From positions 1 through 64,000 of the forward strand of contig JALOON010000024.1 of the NCBI GenBank assembly GCA_025454405.1: DNA of 64,000 nt, in the 5' to 3' direction. The position numbers and the translations under genes were made by a program. This document shows positions 16,194-24,537 of this stretch, piece after piece. This stretch comes from Oscillatoriaceae cyanobacterium Prado104. Lineage in GTDB: Bacteria; Cyanobacteriota; Cyanobacteriia; Cyanobacteriales; Microcoleaceae. The notes beneath the pieces are model-generated. The model saw only the letters and a program-made list of their open reading frames with translations. It was not told the DNA's origin and made no database searches. Within the stretch, counting starts at the first letter, position 1. The number at the start of each line of letters is the position of its first letter.

Positions 16194-17411
16194 TTAACCA
16201 CCGGCCGCACTACCCGAGAGGGGAAAAGCACCAGGGCGCACTTTAATGTTTTGAACTTGACCCTGACGGTTAATTTCCAAGTCGAGTTCTTTGCCAACCG
16301 CCGTGTTTTCTACCCGTTCCTGTACTTGGCCCGGGCTGTTAACCTCAACTCCGTCAACTTTGATAATTGCATCTCCCGGACGCAACCCAGCTTTTTGTGC
16401 TGGGGAATTTTCCACCACTCGCGTCACACCAACCCCTCTATCTACAGCAATCTTATTATCTAGCTGTTTGTTGGCTTCTGCTTTGGTGGTGGGATTCAGG
16501 TCGATCATTTGAATGCCCAAGTAAGGGTGCTCGGCTTTACCTTTGGCAAATAACTGATCGGAAATTCGTTTGGCAGTTTCGATCGGAATTGCAAATCCCA
16601 ACCCTTGAGCGTCCGCCCGGATAGCTGTATTGATACCAATTACTTCACCTCGATCGTTCAATAGCGGTCCCCCGGAGTTGCCGGGATTGATGGCGGCGTC
16701 GGTTTGGATGAAGCGCACCCGCTTGTCAGGAATGCCGACTTGAGAACTCGATCGCCCCGTAGCGCTGATAATCCCTACTGTCACCGTATTGTCCAGACCC
16801 AAAGGATTGCCGATCGCGATCGCCCACTGTCCGGGTACAATATTGTCCGATCGGCCCAAAGCCACCTGCGGTAGTTCCTTAGCATTAATTTTCACCACAG
16901 CCACATCCGTCAGCGGATCGACTCCCTGCACTTTGCCCTCAAACTCCCGCCCGTCTTTGAGGGTCACTTTCACCGTATCCGTTCCGGAGACGACGTGAGC
17001 GTTAGTAACGATGCGCCCGTCAGCGCTGAGAATAAACCCCGAACCGGTGCCGCGCTTGACTCGCTCTTCCGGCTGCGGTAAATTATCCCCAAAAAAACGG
17101 CGAAACAAAGGATTTTTGAAAGCTTCCGGCACTTGATTCGCTACCTTAGTGGCGGCGTCGATCCGCACCACAGCCGGACCGATTCTTTCGGCTGCTTCCG
17201 CAATAAAATTGGGATTGCTGCGATCGACTTCTCGATTTTCCTGAACTGGGGCTGCCGGATAAGGCGGAACTTGCTGGCGCACTACTGGTACGATCGACCT
17301 AGTTTCCAAACCGTTTTGTCCGGCCAGATAGCGATTGCCCAACCACCCGATGCCCCCTCCAATTGACAGCAAAGTCAGGTATAGCGTCAACTGCTTAAAA
17401 GATAAACTCAT
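16194..17411 (-). CDS. htrA: HtrA/Deg-family serine protease
   Basis: Envelope protease/chaperone of the S1C family, 405 residues. An N-terminal hydrophobic anchor (LTLYLTLLSIGGGIGWLG) is followed by the trypsin-like domain with the complete triad: His in TNAHVVSG, Asp in DPLTDVAVVKI and Ser in NPGNSGGPL. One PDZ domain follows (GVTRVVENSPAQKAGLRPGDAIIKVDG). Cyanobacteria carry HtrA, HhoA and HhoB paralogues and I cannot tell which this is. It converges with the DUF760 gene. Confidence 0.9.
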   Translation of the reverse strand: MSLSFKQLTLYLTLLSIGGGIGWLGNRYLAGQNGLETRSIVPVVRQQVPPYPAAPVQENREVDRSNPNFIAEAAERIGPAVVRIDAATKVANQVPEAFKNPLFRRFFGDNLPQPEERVKRGTGSGFILSADGRIVTNAHVVSGTDTVKVTLKDGREFEGKVQGVDPLTDVAVVKINAKELPQVALGRSDNIVPGQWAIAIGNPLGLDNTVTVGIISATGRSSSQVGIPDKRVRFIQTDAAINPGNSGGPLLNDRGEVIGINTAIRADAQGLGFAIPIETAKRISDQLFAKGKAEHPYLGIQMIDLNPTTKAEANKQLDNKIAVDRGVGVTRVVENSPAQKAGLRPGDAIIKVDGVEVNSPGQVQERVENTAVGKELDLEINRQGQVQNIKVRPGAFPLSGSAAGG

Positions 17412-17697
17412 CTAAATAAATCTCCATAAATCTCAATCAAACAACTTAAAGCCTTGTTGTAGACCTTGCTGGAATCAATCGATGTTTAGCCATCCGCTTG
17501 CTTCGGAGTTATTCAGCTTTTGCCTGGGACGATCGCCAACATAGTTTTCAAGTTCAGACCAGAACCGATAGTTATCATCCTAACTTGACTGAGCCAGGGA
17601 TTAAAAGTTTGGAACTCGCCCGCAGCTTTAAAATATTAATTTCCACTCTAATCAAAATTTGTCTGTTCCTCAAACAGAATTCTTTTTTTTTAAGATA

Positions 17698-18606
17698 ATG
17701 GCTTGTCAGCGCTTGTTTTCTGTAGTTTCCGCTTTAATTTGGTCGCTCGCTCCTGTTGCGATCGCAGCGCCCGATCCCGCCACAACCCCTAAAAATCTTC
17801 CCACAGATACACCTCTTGAAACACCCGACCCCGCCCGCGATTGCCCGCCGCCGGCGATGTCTCGCTTGCGCAGCCACATGGCCCTCCAGGGGGAAACTGT
17901 AGAAAGCATAGCCCGACAGTACAACGTGACGCCCGCCACCCTGCGAGCCATGAATCCCAGCTTGCGGTCCGGTCGGGTATCCCCCGGCAGCCGCATCGTC
18001 ATTCCTCCCTACGATGGCAGGCTCGTAGAGGTGCCAGCAGGCTGGACTTGGCAAAAAATGGCAGAAGCGTACAACGTGCGCGCAGATTTGCTATTTGAGG
18101 CGAATGGGTGCAGGCCCATCGGGCAAGTAGCCTTTGTACCTTCGGTGAATTGGGCACCGCCAGCCCCAGTAGATCTTGAAGATACATCGGTGCAAGGATT
18201 TCCGCTGCAGGCACCTGCCCCGGAAATTTTGCGTTACGGCTGGCAGACGCATCCTGTTACCCGGCAAGTTTTTTTCCACAGTGGCATTGATTTTTTGGCT
18301 GTTGAAGGTACGGAGGTTGTAGCAGCAGGTGGGGGGACTGTTGCCTTTGCCGGCGTGCAAGGGGTTTACGGAAATTTAGTAGTGGTGAACCACCAAGCGG
18401 GGAAGCAAACTCGCTACGCTCATTTGAAAGATATTGCGGTAAAAACAGGTCAAAAAGTGCGATCGGGCGAACGTTTGGGAACAGTGGGAACGACGGGAAA
18501 ACCAGATGTTCCGCAGTCTCATTTGCATTTTGAAGTTCGGTATAATACTGGTTTGGGTTGGGTTGCAGAAGACCCGAAAACTTATTTGCAAGCTAATGTT
18601 AAATAG
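17698..18606 (+). CDS. LysM-M23 peptidoglycan peptidase
   Basis: Predicted exported murein endopeptidase of about 302 residues from ATG 17698. A signal peptide (RLFSVVSALIWSLAPVAIA, cleavage before APD) precedes two LysM-like segments (ESIARQYNVTPATLRAMNP and QKMAEAYNVRADLLFEANG). The C-terminal M23/LytM domain has all zinc ligands: HSGIDF (His, Asp) and HLHFEV (second His of HxH), plus YAHL. It would trim or activate septal peptidoglycan. It stands alone between the htrA gene and a field of decayed genes. Confidence 0.9.
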   Translation: MACQRLFSVVSALIWSLAPVAIAAPDPATTPKNLPTDTPLETPDPARDCPPPAMSRLRSHMALQGETVESIARQYNVTPATLRAMNPSLRSGRVSPGSRIVIPPYDGRLVEVPAGWTWQKMAEAYNVRADLLFEANGCRPIGQVAFVPSVNWAPPAPVDLEDTSVQGFPLQAPAPEILRYGWQTHPVTRQVFFHSGIDFLAVEGTEVVAAGGGTVAFAGVQGVYGNLVVVNHQAGKQTRYAHLKDIAVKTGQKVRSGERLGTVGTTGKPDVPQSHLHFEVRYNTGLGWVAEDPKTYLQANVK

Positions 18607-18763
18607 CTCGAATCGTACCGTCTGCCAAAACTTCTTCTTCGAGTGCAAATCCTTGCTCCTGGTATGTTGCCATCAAAGCATGATATCCGTAACGTTGAGT
18701 TAACTCGTTCAACCACTGCTGCGAATATCTGTAAGCGCGATCGTAGGTCGAAATAATTGCTTA
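18599..18763 (-). pseudogene. C-terminal remnant of a DUF1257/Ycf35-like protein
   Basis: The minus strand reads YSQQWLNELTQRYGYHALM then EQGFALEEEVLADGTIRAI and a stop, resembling the C-terminus of DUF1257 (Ycf35) proteins (TQRYAYH and DGSIRL in the family). Upstream of this the frame closes, so only about 50 codons survive. The assignment is from memory of the family. Confidence 0.45.
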
Positions 18764-18793
18764 AACTGCCAGTTTTTCCGCTGCTTGAAACCG

Positions 18794-18913
18794 ATTCAGA
18801 GTCTGGAAGTTTTGCAATATTACCAAGCTAACAAGAAAGGCATTTCGCACGATCGAGTCAAGCAATGGGCAGACAGTTTAGGCACCGACGCTGAATTGCC
18901 ATGCCTGCAGTAG
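18794..18913 (+). pseudogene. Truncated antitoxin, C-terminal part
   Basis: The plus strand reads SLEVLQYYQANKKGISHDRV then KQWADSLGTDAELPCLQ and TAG at 18911. It has no proper start or N-terminus. It overlaps the first 13 bases of the toxin remnant, the usual arrangement of a type II toxin-antitoxin pair, so I read it as the tail of the antitoxin. Confidence 0.45.
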
Positions 18914-19190
18914 TTTGGACTCCGCACGCCCTTCAGCACTCGATCGATACCGCCAATTCTTGGCTGAAACTGACTCCGACTTTGCTATTAAAGCGATTCA
19001 AAAGATTGTAGAAGTTGGAGAAAGTTTGCAGGCATACCCACAAAGAGGTACGATCGTTACAGAAGCCCCCAGCCTGCGCAAACTTATGGTGAAGTTTGGG
19101 AAAGTTGGTTTTATTCTGCATTACACTATCTTGAACGATGAAGTTTTGATTTTGTAGATTTACCACGGACGGCAACAACGTCCAATTTAA
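18901..19190 (+). pseudogene. ParE/RelE-type toxin pseudogene (frameshift and internal stop)
   Basis: Starts as a normal ParE-like toxin (MPAVVWTPHALQ), then shifts frame near 18940 to continue as RYRQFLAETDSDFAIKAIQK through YPQRG and FILHYTILNDEVLIL. A TAG at 19155-19157 then interrupts the typical ending IYHGRQQR. With two disabling changes and a truncated antitoxin this toxin is almost certainly inactive. Confidence 0.65.
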
Positions 19191-19197
19191 ATTATTT

Positions 19198-19968
19198 CTA
19201 ATCAATAATCATCTTTTCCACAGCATCAGTTTCTAAATTGTACTGCCAGTTAATATCCGGAATGCGATCGAACGCTTGTTTCAGCGAATCTTCCCACAGT
19301 TTCCGCATCTGCGCTAAGTAAGGGTCTCCCAAACGCAGCAGCAATCTGTGTTTAATAGCAAAACTGTCACGACTGTACATCACTAAATTAATCGGCGGTC
19401 CCACAGAAATATTAGATTTCATAGTCGAGTCGATCGACAGCAAAGCACATTTAGCAGCCGCATCCAAAGAGGCTTCAAATGTCATAACGCGATCTAAAAT
19501 AGGTTTGCCATACTTAGTTTCACCTATTTGCAAAAACGGAGTTTCCGCAGCAGCTTGAATGCAATTGCCTTGAGAATAAATCAAAAATAGTTCCGGGTCT
19601 TGCCCTTTAATTTGACCTCCCAAAATCATGCTGCATTTGCCCTCAATTCCATCCTTTTTTAGCCAAGGGCCATCTAGTTCAGCCATGTGACGAATTTTGC
19701 TGCCAATGTAGCGAGCCACATCAGACATGGCAGACAAGGTATGCAAATTAACATCCGCCCCCGCTTTCAAGTCTTTGTGCATCTCATTAATCGCACCTTG
19801 AGTCATTGACAAATTGCCCGCAGTACATACTAAAATTACCCGCTCCCCCGGACAAGAAAAATCAAACAGTTTTTTGTATCTGGATATGTGGTCAACGCCG
19901 GCATTAGTGCGGGAATCAGCAGCCATTACAATGCCGTCGCGAGTGATGATACCAAGGCAATAAGTCAT
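19198..19968 (-). CDS. Anbu, proteasome-like protease (ancestral beta subunit)
   Basis: A 256-residue proteasome-type peptidase of the Anbu family. It starts MTYCLGI, so removal of Met exposes the catalytic Thr, and continues GIVMAADSRTNAGVDHISRYKKLF as in proteasome beta subunits, with a GG-containing core (MILGGQIKGQD). Anbu often sits with genes for an ATP-grasp protein, an alpha-E domain protein and a transglutaminase; none is beside it here. Its natural substrate is not established. Confidence 0.85.
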   Translation of the reverse strand: MTYCLGIITRDGIVMAADSRTNAGVDHISRYKKLFDFSCPGERVILVCTAGNLSMTQGAINEMHKDLKAGADVNLHTLSAMSDVARYIGSKIRHMAELDGPWLKKDGIEGKCSMILGGQIKGQDPELFLIYSQGNCIQAAAETPFLQIGETKYGKPILDRVMTFEASLDAAAKCALLSIDSTMKSNISVGPPINLVMYSRDSFAIKHRLLLRLGDPYLAQMRKLWEDSLKQAFDRIPDINWQYNLETDAVEKMIID

Positions 19969-19984
19969 ATAGTTGATAGTTGGT

Positions 19985-20160
19985 AAGGAGTTTTGAGTTT
20001 TGAGTTGTTCGGAAGTTTTGAGTTTTGAATTTTGAGTTTTGAGTTAAAGACAGTTCTTTTGAGTTGTGAGTTGTGAGTTGTGAGTTAAAGACTGTTCAAA
20101 ATTCACGCACTCAAAACTTAAAACTCAAAACTTAAAACTCAAAACTTAAAACTCAGAACT
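19985..20160. repeat. Heptameric repeat tracts (TTTTGAG / AAAACTC types)
   Basis: Two heptamer tracts, TTTTGAG-type (19990-20090) and the complementary AACTTAA/AAACTCA type (20110-20160), upstream of the Anbu gene. Because the two tracts are complementary they could pair into a large hairpin. Confidence 0.8.
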
Positions 20161-20418
20161 TCCCCTCGCCCACTCTCCCCCTTGCCCGATCGGGAGATTG
20201 ATGGCAATTTGTTTAACATGATGCAACTCTGAAACTGGTTTGCGGGTACTCTCGTAGGAGTCGGACTCGACCCAACAAAAATTTCATCTGCAGGGGTATA
20301 GCCAAAAGCTCTCAGAAATGTTAAGATTCGTAACATAGTTAAGACAGTGAAAACCCTAGACCAGAACCTAACCTGGGATAGGACTCACAGCAAGTAGCGG
20401 CTAGCTACCATAAAATTA

Positions 20419-20510
20419 AGCCTCTTTAAAAATAAAGGAAAGCGCAACAGCCCGCCCGCTTTCCTAACCAGCTCAAGCTAGGGGTTTGTTTGGACAAACC
20501 TTTAGAGGCT
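20419..20510 (+). promoter_or_regulatory. Structured 5' leader of the sigma factor gene (three-way junction)
   Basis: Three perfectly complementary stems nest as a three-way junction. P1 is AGCCTCT (20419-20425) with AGAGGCT (20504-20510). P2 is GGAAAGCG (20437-20444) with CGCTTTCC (20457-20464). P3 is GGTTTGT (20483-20489) with ACAAACC (20494-20500). P1 closes 13 bases before the GGGAAAAGC/ATG region. This resembles a riboswitch or cis-regulatory leader, but no ligand class was recognised. Confidence 0.6.
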
Positions 20511-20533
20511 GACATACTCAGCGGGAAAAGCTC

Positions 20534-21493
20534 ATGAAAACTCCTAAGTCCTCAGACACGGATTCTGTTCGCGCTTACTTGCGAGAAATCGGCCGCGTTC
20601 CCCTGCTGACCCATGAGCAAGAAATACTCTACGGGAAACAGGTACAGCGGTCAACTGCCCTGAATGAAGAAAAAAATATTCTGATTGAAGAGTTAAACCG
20701 CGAACCGACGACTGCGGAATGGGCCCAGGCAGTTGGGATGTCTGAAGCTGAGTTGCTGCGGGCGATCGAACTTGGGGAAAGGGCGAAGCGGCAAATGGTG
20801 GAAGCCAATCTGCGGCTGGTGGTGTCTGTTGCTAAAAAATATATCAAGCGCAACGTAGATTTACTGGATCTAATTCAGGAAGGCACTATTGGAATGCAGC
20901 GCGGAGTAGAAAAGTTTGACCCGACTAAGGGCTACAGATTTTCAACTTACGCTTATTGGTGGATTCGCCAAGCCATTACTCGCGCGATCGCGGAAAAAGG
21001 CCGAACCATCCGCTTGCCGATCCACATTACCGAAAAACTCAACAAAATTAAAAAAGCCCAGCGCCAACTCGCTCAAAAACTCGGCCGCGCAGCTACTGCA
21101 GCCGAGCTGGCATCGGAGCTAGAATTGACTCCCAAGCAGATCCGCGAATATTTGGAACGCGCCCGCCTGCCACTGTCTCTGGATTTGCGGGTGGGAGACA
21201 ATCAAGATACCGAGTTGGGCGATTTGTTGGAAGATACCGGCACTTCTCCAGAAGATTTTGCCCTGCAGTCTTCCCTGCGCGCCGACTTAGAACACTTGAT
21301 GGCGGAGTTGACTCCGCAGCAGCGGGAAGTTTTGGCTTTGCGCTTCGGTTTGGAAGACGGGCAAAGTTTAACCTTAGCAAAAATAGGCGATCGACTCAGC
21401 ATCAGCCGGGAAAGGGTGCGGCAAATCGAACGGGAAGCCTTAACTAAACTCCGCAAGCGCAAGCAAGATATCGACGATTATCTGGCAAGCTAA
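20534..21493 (+). CDS. Group 2 RNA polymerase sigma factor (RpoD-like)
   Basis: Sigma-70 family factor of 319 residues, non-essential group 2 type as it lacks the long N-terminal region of primary sigma. Region 1.2 is [20 protein letters not shown]; region 2 contains [23 protein letters not shown] and the DNA-melting [12 protein letters not shown]; region 3 begins at [11 protein letters not shown]; region 4 has [12 protein letters not shown] and [14 protein letters not shown]. In cyanobacteria such factors serve stress, dark or nitrogen responses; which one this is cannot be decided. It has a long structured leader. Confidence 0.93.
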   Translation: MKTPKSSDTDSVRAYLREIGRVPLLTHEQEILYGKQVQRSTALNEEKNILIEELNREPTTAEWAQAVGMSEAELLRAIELGERAKRQMVEANLRLVVSVAKKYIKRNVDLLDLIQEGTIGMQRGVEKFDPTKGYRFSTYAYWWIRQAITRAIAEKGRTIRLPIHITEKLNKIKKAQRQLAQKLGRAATAAELASELELTPKQIREYLERARLPLSLDLRVGDNQDTELGDLLEDTGTSPEDFALQSSLRADLEHLMAELTPQQREVLALRFGLEDGQSLTLAKIGDRLSISRERVRQIEREALTKLRKRKQDIDDYLAS

Positions 21494-21970
21494 GCCGATC
21501 GGGGGATGGGCGATCGAACTGCCGATCGGCTACCCTCAATCTAAACAAGTGGGCAATTGGTCGATCGAGCTCTGAAATCCCGTCCGGGAGCGATCGTCAA
21601 ACTTTCAATCCCGTATCCTCCAGATGTAGGGTGCGCGCTGCGCACCTTACCGCTATCCGAGTGCGAGAGTCGGGAACTCGCGATCGCAAACCTCAGAACT
21701 TACCAGCCAAACTATTTTTTGTGCAAGTCAACTGTGCAAGTCAACTTAGAGTTTGAGCGACTGATAGACCATACTTTATCGGGCAGGGGCTTTAATCCTC
21801 AAATCGTAAAATCCGCCAACCTAAATTCGGTTCCGCCCACCGATCTACCTTTACCGTCCTGCTACATTAGTAATTAGTTAGTAATAAAGAGAAGTAGCAA
21901 CCGGATAGAGGTTATTTAAATTAACCACTCCGCGCCAAACATAAAAACAGTCTCTACAAGAGAGGTTCCC
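21494..21970. other. Intergenic region with a GGTGCGC palindrome
   Basis: No supported gene. It contains GGGTGCGCGCTGCGCACC near 21629-21646, one of several such palindromes in the window, and the promoter region of the next gene. Confidence 0.5.
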
Positions 21971-22312
21971 GTGAGCAACACACCTAATAAATCCCCAGAA
22001 TTTTTTGAAGAAGACGGAGAAAACGCCAATTTACTCTGGCAATACGTGCAATCAATGCCTCCAGATACTGTTTCCCATTTATCCAAGCCGACTTCTCATG
22101 AAGTTTTTCAAGTAATGGAACGCAATATTGTCGGACTTTTGGGTAATTTGCCTTCAGAACATTTTGGGGTGACGATTTCTACCAGTCGCGAACACTTGGG
22201 TAGATTGCTGGCTTCGGCAATGATTAGCGGTTACTTTCTTAGAAATGCCGAGCAGCGCATGACTTTTGAAAAGTCCATACAAGCTAGCGAGAGTCACGGC
22301 TCTGAAGATTAG
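21971..22312 (+). CDS. DUF760 family protein, paralogue 2
   Basis: Starts with GTG at 21971 after AGAGG. The 113 residues align along their length with the 15745-16092 protein: LLWQYVQSMPPDTVSHLSKP, RNIVGLLGNLPSEHFGVTIS and LGRLLASAMISGYFLRNAEQRM. Function unknown; the family is shared by cyanobacteria and plants. It ends 32 bases before a strong terminator, so it is its own transcription unit. Confidence 0.85.
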   Translation: MSNTPNKSPEFFEEDGENANLLWQYVQSMPPDTVSHLSKPTSHEVFQVMERNIVGLLGNLPSEHFGVTISTSREHLGRLLASAMISGYFLRNAEQRMTFEKSIQASESHGSED

Positions 22313-22344
22313 TAATTGATTAACATTTAAACTGTATATTTGTC

Positions 22345-22374
22345 AAGCCCCCGATCGCGCGATCGGGGGCTTTC
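22345..22374 (+). terminator. Rho-independent terminator
   Basis: Perfect 14-bp stem AAGCCCCCGATCGC / GCGATCGGGGGCTT with essentially no loop beyond the central bases, followed by T residues; placed just after the second DUF760 gene. Confidence 0.8.
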
Positions 22375-22676
22375 TGAGTAGCTAGTTGTTACTTTCTACG
22401 GAAACTGGTAGCATGATTTGATAACCAATTTAAAAATTAGTGCAGGTAAAAATTTCGATGTGCATCCCAAATATTTGAAAACTGATACAGAGGGATATGA
22501 CACAGAAGTAATCGAACCGCGAAGGCGCGTTCGGCGAAGCCTTTCCCGTAGGGCAGCACGCGAAGCAAGAAGAAGAAGGAAGTAGATAATCTTCATACCG
22601 GCAAGATAGTAAATCTGCGTCTGAAAAACTGCGCTTCAACTGTCAACTGTTAACTATCAACTGTCAACTGTTTAAT
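22375..22676. other. Intergenic region with dispersed repeat fragments
   Basis: Contains a fragment of the form GCGTTCGGCGAAGCC...CGTAGGGCAGCACGCGAAG (22529-22566), a dispersed repeat seen in many filamentous cyanobacteria, and heptamers CAACTGT before mutT. No gene. Confidence 0.5.
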
Positions 22677-23081
22677 ATGTCTATTTCTCCTGTTGTACAC
22701 AAAATTATCGGGGTTGCGGCGATTAAGAACGATCGCGAACAATTTCTGATTGACAAGCGCAGTCCCCAAGGGTTGCACGGCGGTTTTTGGGAATTTCCGG
22801 GGGGGAAAGTAGAGCCTGGGGAAACGATCGAAGCTTGTATCGCACGGGAAATTATGGAGGAGTTGGGAATTGTTATTGAAGTAGGCGAGTTGTTAATTGC
22901 GATCGAACACGATTACGGCCGTTTTACAGTGACGCTGAACGTACACCATTGTCTGCACATTAGCGGCGAACCGCAGGCGATCGAATGCGAGGAAATTCGC
23001 TGGGTGACGGTCGATGAAATGAGCCAATTTACTTTTCCCAAAGCGAACGAACAAATTATTGCTGTTTTGCGCGATCGTTAG
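22677..23081 (+). CDS. mutT: 8-oxo-dGTP diphosphatase MutT (Nudix)
   Basis: Nudix hydrolase of 134 residues that cleans oxidised dGTP from the nucleotide pool and so prevents A-T to C-G mutations. The Nudix box GX5EX7REUXEEXGU is complete: GGKVEPGETIEACIAREIME then ELGI. The start VHKIIGVAAIKNDREQFLI and the middle FWEFPGGK are typical of MutT. It ends close to a perfect terminator. Confidence 0.9.
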   Translation: MSISPVVHKIIGVAAIKNDREQFLIDKRSPQGLHGGFWEFPGGKVEPGETIEACIAREIMEELGIVIEVGELLIAIEHDYGRFTVTLNVHHCLHISGEPQAIECEEIRWVTVDEMSQFTFPKANEQIIAVLRDR

Positions 23082-23105
23082 TTCTCTAGTTTTGAAGTAC
23101 ACCCC

Positions 23106-23142
23106 AGAAAGCAGGTTTCTTTAAGAAACCTGCTTTCTTTTG
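23106..23142 (+). terminator. Rho-independent terminator after mutT
   Basis: Perfect 16-bp stem AGAAAGCAGGTTTCTT / AAGAAACCTGCTTTCT followed by TTT, 25 bases after the mutT stop. Confidence 0.8.
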
Positions 23143-23171
23143 TACGTCTAATGCAATGCGAACTCACTATC

Positions 23172-23291
23172 ATACCAAATCCGGGTTAGATATCCCCGTT
23201 ATGACAGGGCGGTTGAAACCGCTACTATACGTACAAAACCCGCCTTCGCGGGTTTCAGGAATAAAGGGGGTGAGAAACCCGGATTTGGTAT
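23172..23291. mobile_element. MITE-like element, copy 2 (120 bp)
   Basis: Same 16-base terminal inverted repeats as the copy at 5894-6029, and identical outer 49 and 37 bases. The centre differs: here it holds its own hairpin AACCCGC CTTC GCGGGTT. It lies between mutT and the gene at 23418. The rest of the 23082-23417 gap holds no gene. Confidence 0.75.
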
Positions 23292-23417
23292 CACCCCAAT
23301 TATTACGGCGCTTTTGTTTTAGCTCCAGGCATAACATTGAGGCAGTATATCACGTTCATGTTTAACAAAAATCTCATTGGTATTCGATCGATCGTGGCAA
23401 TTCGTATAGCAAGACAA

Positions 23418-23861
23418 TTACGGCCAATCGGGCCTATTATCATCAATAAATAAAACGCCAATATTAATCGATATCAGCCGATTCATTGCAAATTGCAACT
23501 CCAGCCACTGGTTTTCATAAAAATAAGTTTCGAGATGTCCATAATCATCATGTTTTGGTCGATCGGCAATCTCAGTCGAAACAACGGATAATACTTTTTC
23601 GACACTTGCACCAATTAATTTTTGACCGAATAGCGTGGCATCAGGATTTTGCACTTCCAACCAACCAAATTTATTCTCGTATTCAAATTCAATCGCAACT
23701 TCAATTAGCAAGTCAAAATACTGCAAGCGTTTCGACCCTGCCGATTCATATATTTTGTCTGGTCTGCCCAATAGATTAATTATCTGTTGTTCGTCTTGTC
23801 CGAATTGGATGCTTCCGACGCCTTTTCCGATCGATATTTCCAAGGCTATTTGAGGAATCAT
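23418..23861 (-). CDS. Protein of unknown function, immunity-protein-like
   Basis: A 147-residue acidic soluble protein with the repeated pattern VGSIQFGQDEQQIINLLGRP and GLxxxxxVEKVLSVV seen in small proteins often annotated as immunity or uncharacterised proteins; I cannot name its family. ATG start at 23861. A decayed VapC toxin gene follows on the opposite strand side, so this is an accessory locus. Confidence 0.6.
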   Translation of the reverse strand: MIPQIALEISIGKGVGSIQFGQDEQQIINLLGRPDKIYESAGSKRLQYFDLLIEVAIEFEYENKFGWLEVQNPDATLFGQKLIGASVEKVLSVVSTEIADRPKHDDYGHLETYFYENQWLELQFAMNRLISINIGVLFIDDNRPDWP

Positions 23862-23939
23862 TGTATCATCTATTATTATGATAACCGACCGGACACGATC
23901 TGAGATAAGATTTGGGCGGATTTTTTTCCCGATCTAATA

Positions 23940-24360
23940 TGCCTCATTTCCTAGAGCATCGGTTCAGTATTACGTCTGTATGGATCTGTGTGTTCCGCGA
24001 TCGTAGCGGTCAAGTCCGCCAACAGCTTGAAAACTGGATTGCCGATCGTGTCGTGACGTTTTACTCACCCGCTTCACCCAGCTTGAACTCCTGCAAGGTA
24101 GCTTGAACGAACGAGAGTGGACTCTCCTCTCTACATACCTGGAAACACAAGATTACATCGAATTCACAAGTTATTCTTGGCAAGCGGCTGCCCGTATCTA
24201 CTACGATCTGCGCCGCCAAGGACTCACGGTTCGCAGTCCAGTTGATTGTTGTATTGCTCAAGCAGCTTTGGAAAATGATTTACGTTTGATTCACAACGAT
24301 CGTGATTTTGAAACAATTGCTCGAGCGCGATCGCTCCAAAACTTCCGCTTTCAACCTTGA
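23940..24360 (+). pseudogene. VapC-type PIN-domain toxin pseudogene
   Basis: The first frame reads ITSVWICVFRDRSGQVRQQL and ENWIADRVV; a frameshift near 24055 then moves to LLTRFTQLELLQGSLNEREW and on through AARIYYDLRRQG, VDCCIAQAALEN and LIHNDRDFETIA to the stop. Together these are a normal PIN/VapC ribonuclease. The first catalytic Asp, expected just before TSVWI, is Ile. Frameshift and lost Asp both indicate a dead toxin. No antitoxin was recognised upstream. Confidence 0.75.
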
Positions 24361-24518
24361 GGATTTCCCATAACATAATAGTAGTTATAACTAAACATGA
24401 CTTTACTAATCTGTGGCCGATCGAACACCAACTCCAAACCATAATTTACCGCATCCGATAGCCCAACTGGCAACTGCGCGATCGCCAAAACCTCTGTGCT
24501 ATTTGCTCGATCGCACAT
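24351..24518 (-). CDS. Possible small protein downstream of sasA
   Basis: A 55-codon frame starting at ATG 24518, only about 20 bases after the sasA stop and preceded by a strong GGAGGT ribosome site nine bases away. It reads MCDRANSTEVLAIAQLPVGL then SDAVNYGLELVFDRPQISK and ends in Tyr/Asn-rich YNYYYVMGNPQG. No family recognised. Its position suggests cotranscription with sasA; it overlaps the end of the VapC remnant on the other strand by ten bases. Confidence 0.45.
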   Translation of the reverse strand: MCDRANSTEVLAIAQLPVGLSDAVNYGLELVFDRPQISKVMFSYNYYYVMGNPQG

Positions 24519-24537
24519 AATATTTAACCTCCAATTT

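Noticed and set aside
20222-20290. tRNA-like stretch with GTAGGAGTCGGACTCGACCC
   Set aside because: It does not fold into a cloverleaf with anticodon and T-arm; no tRNA was found in the window.
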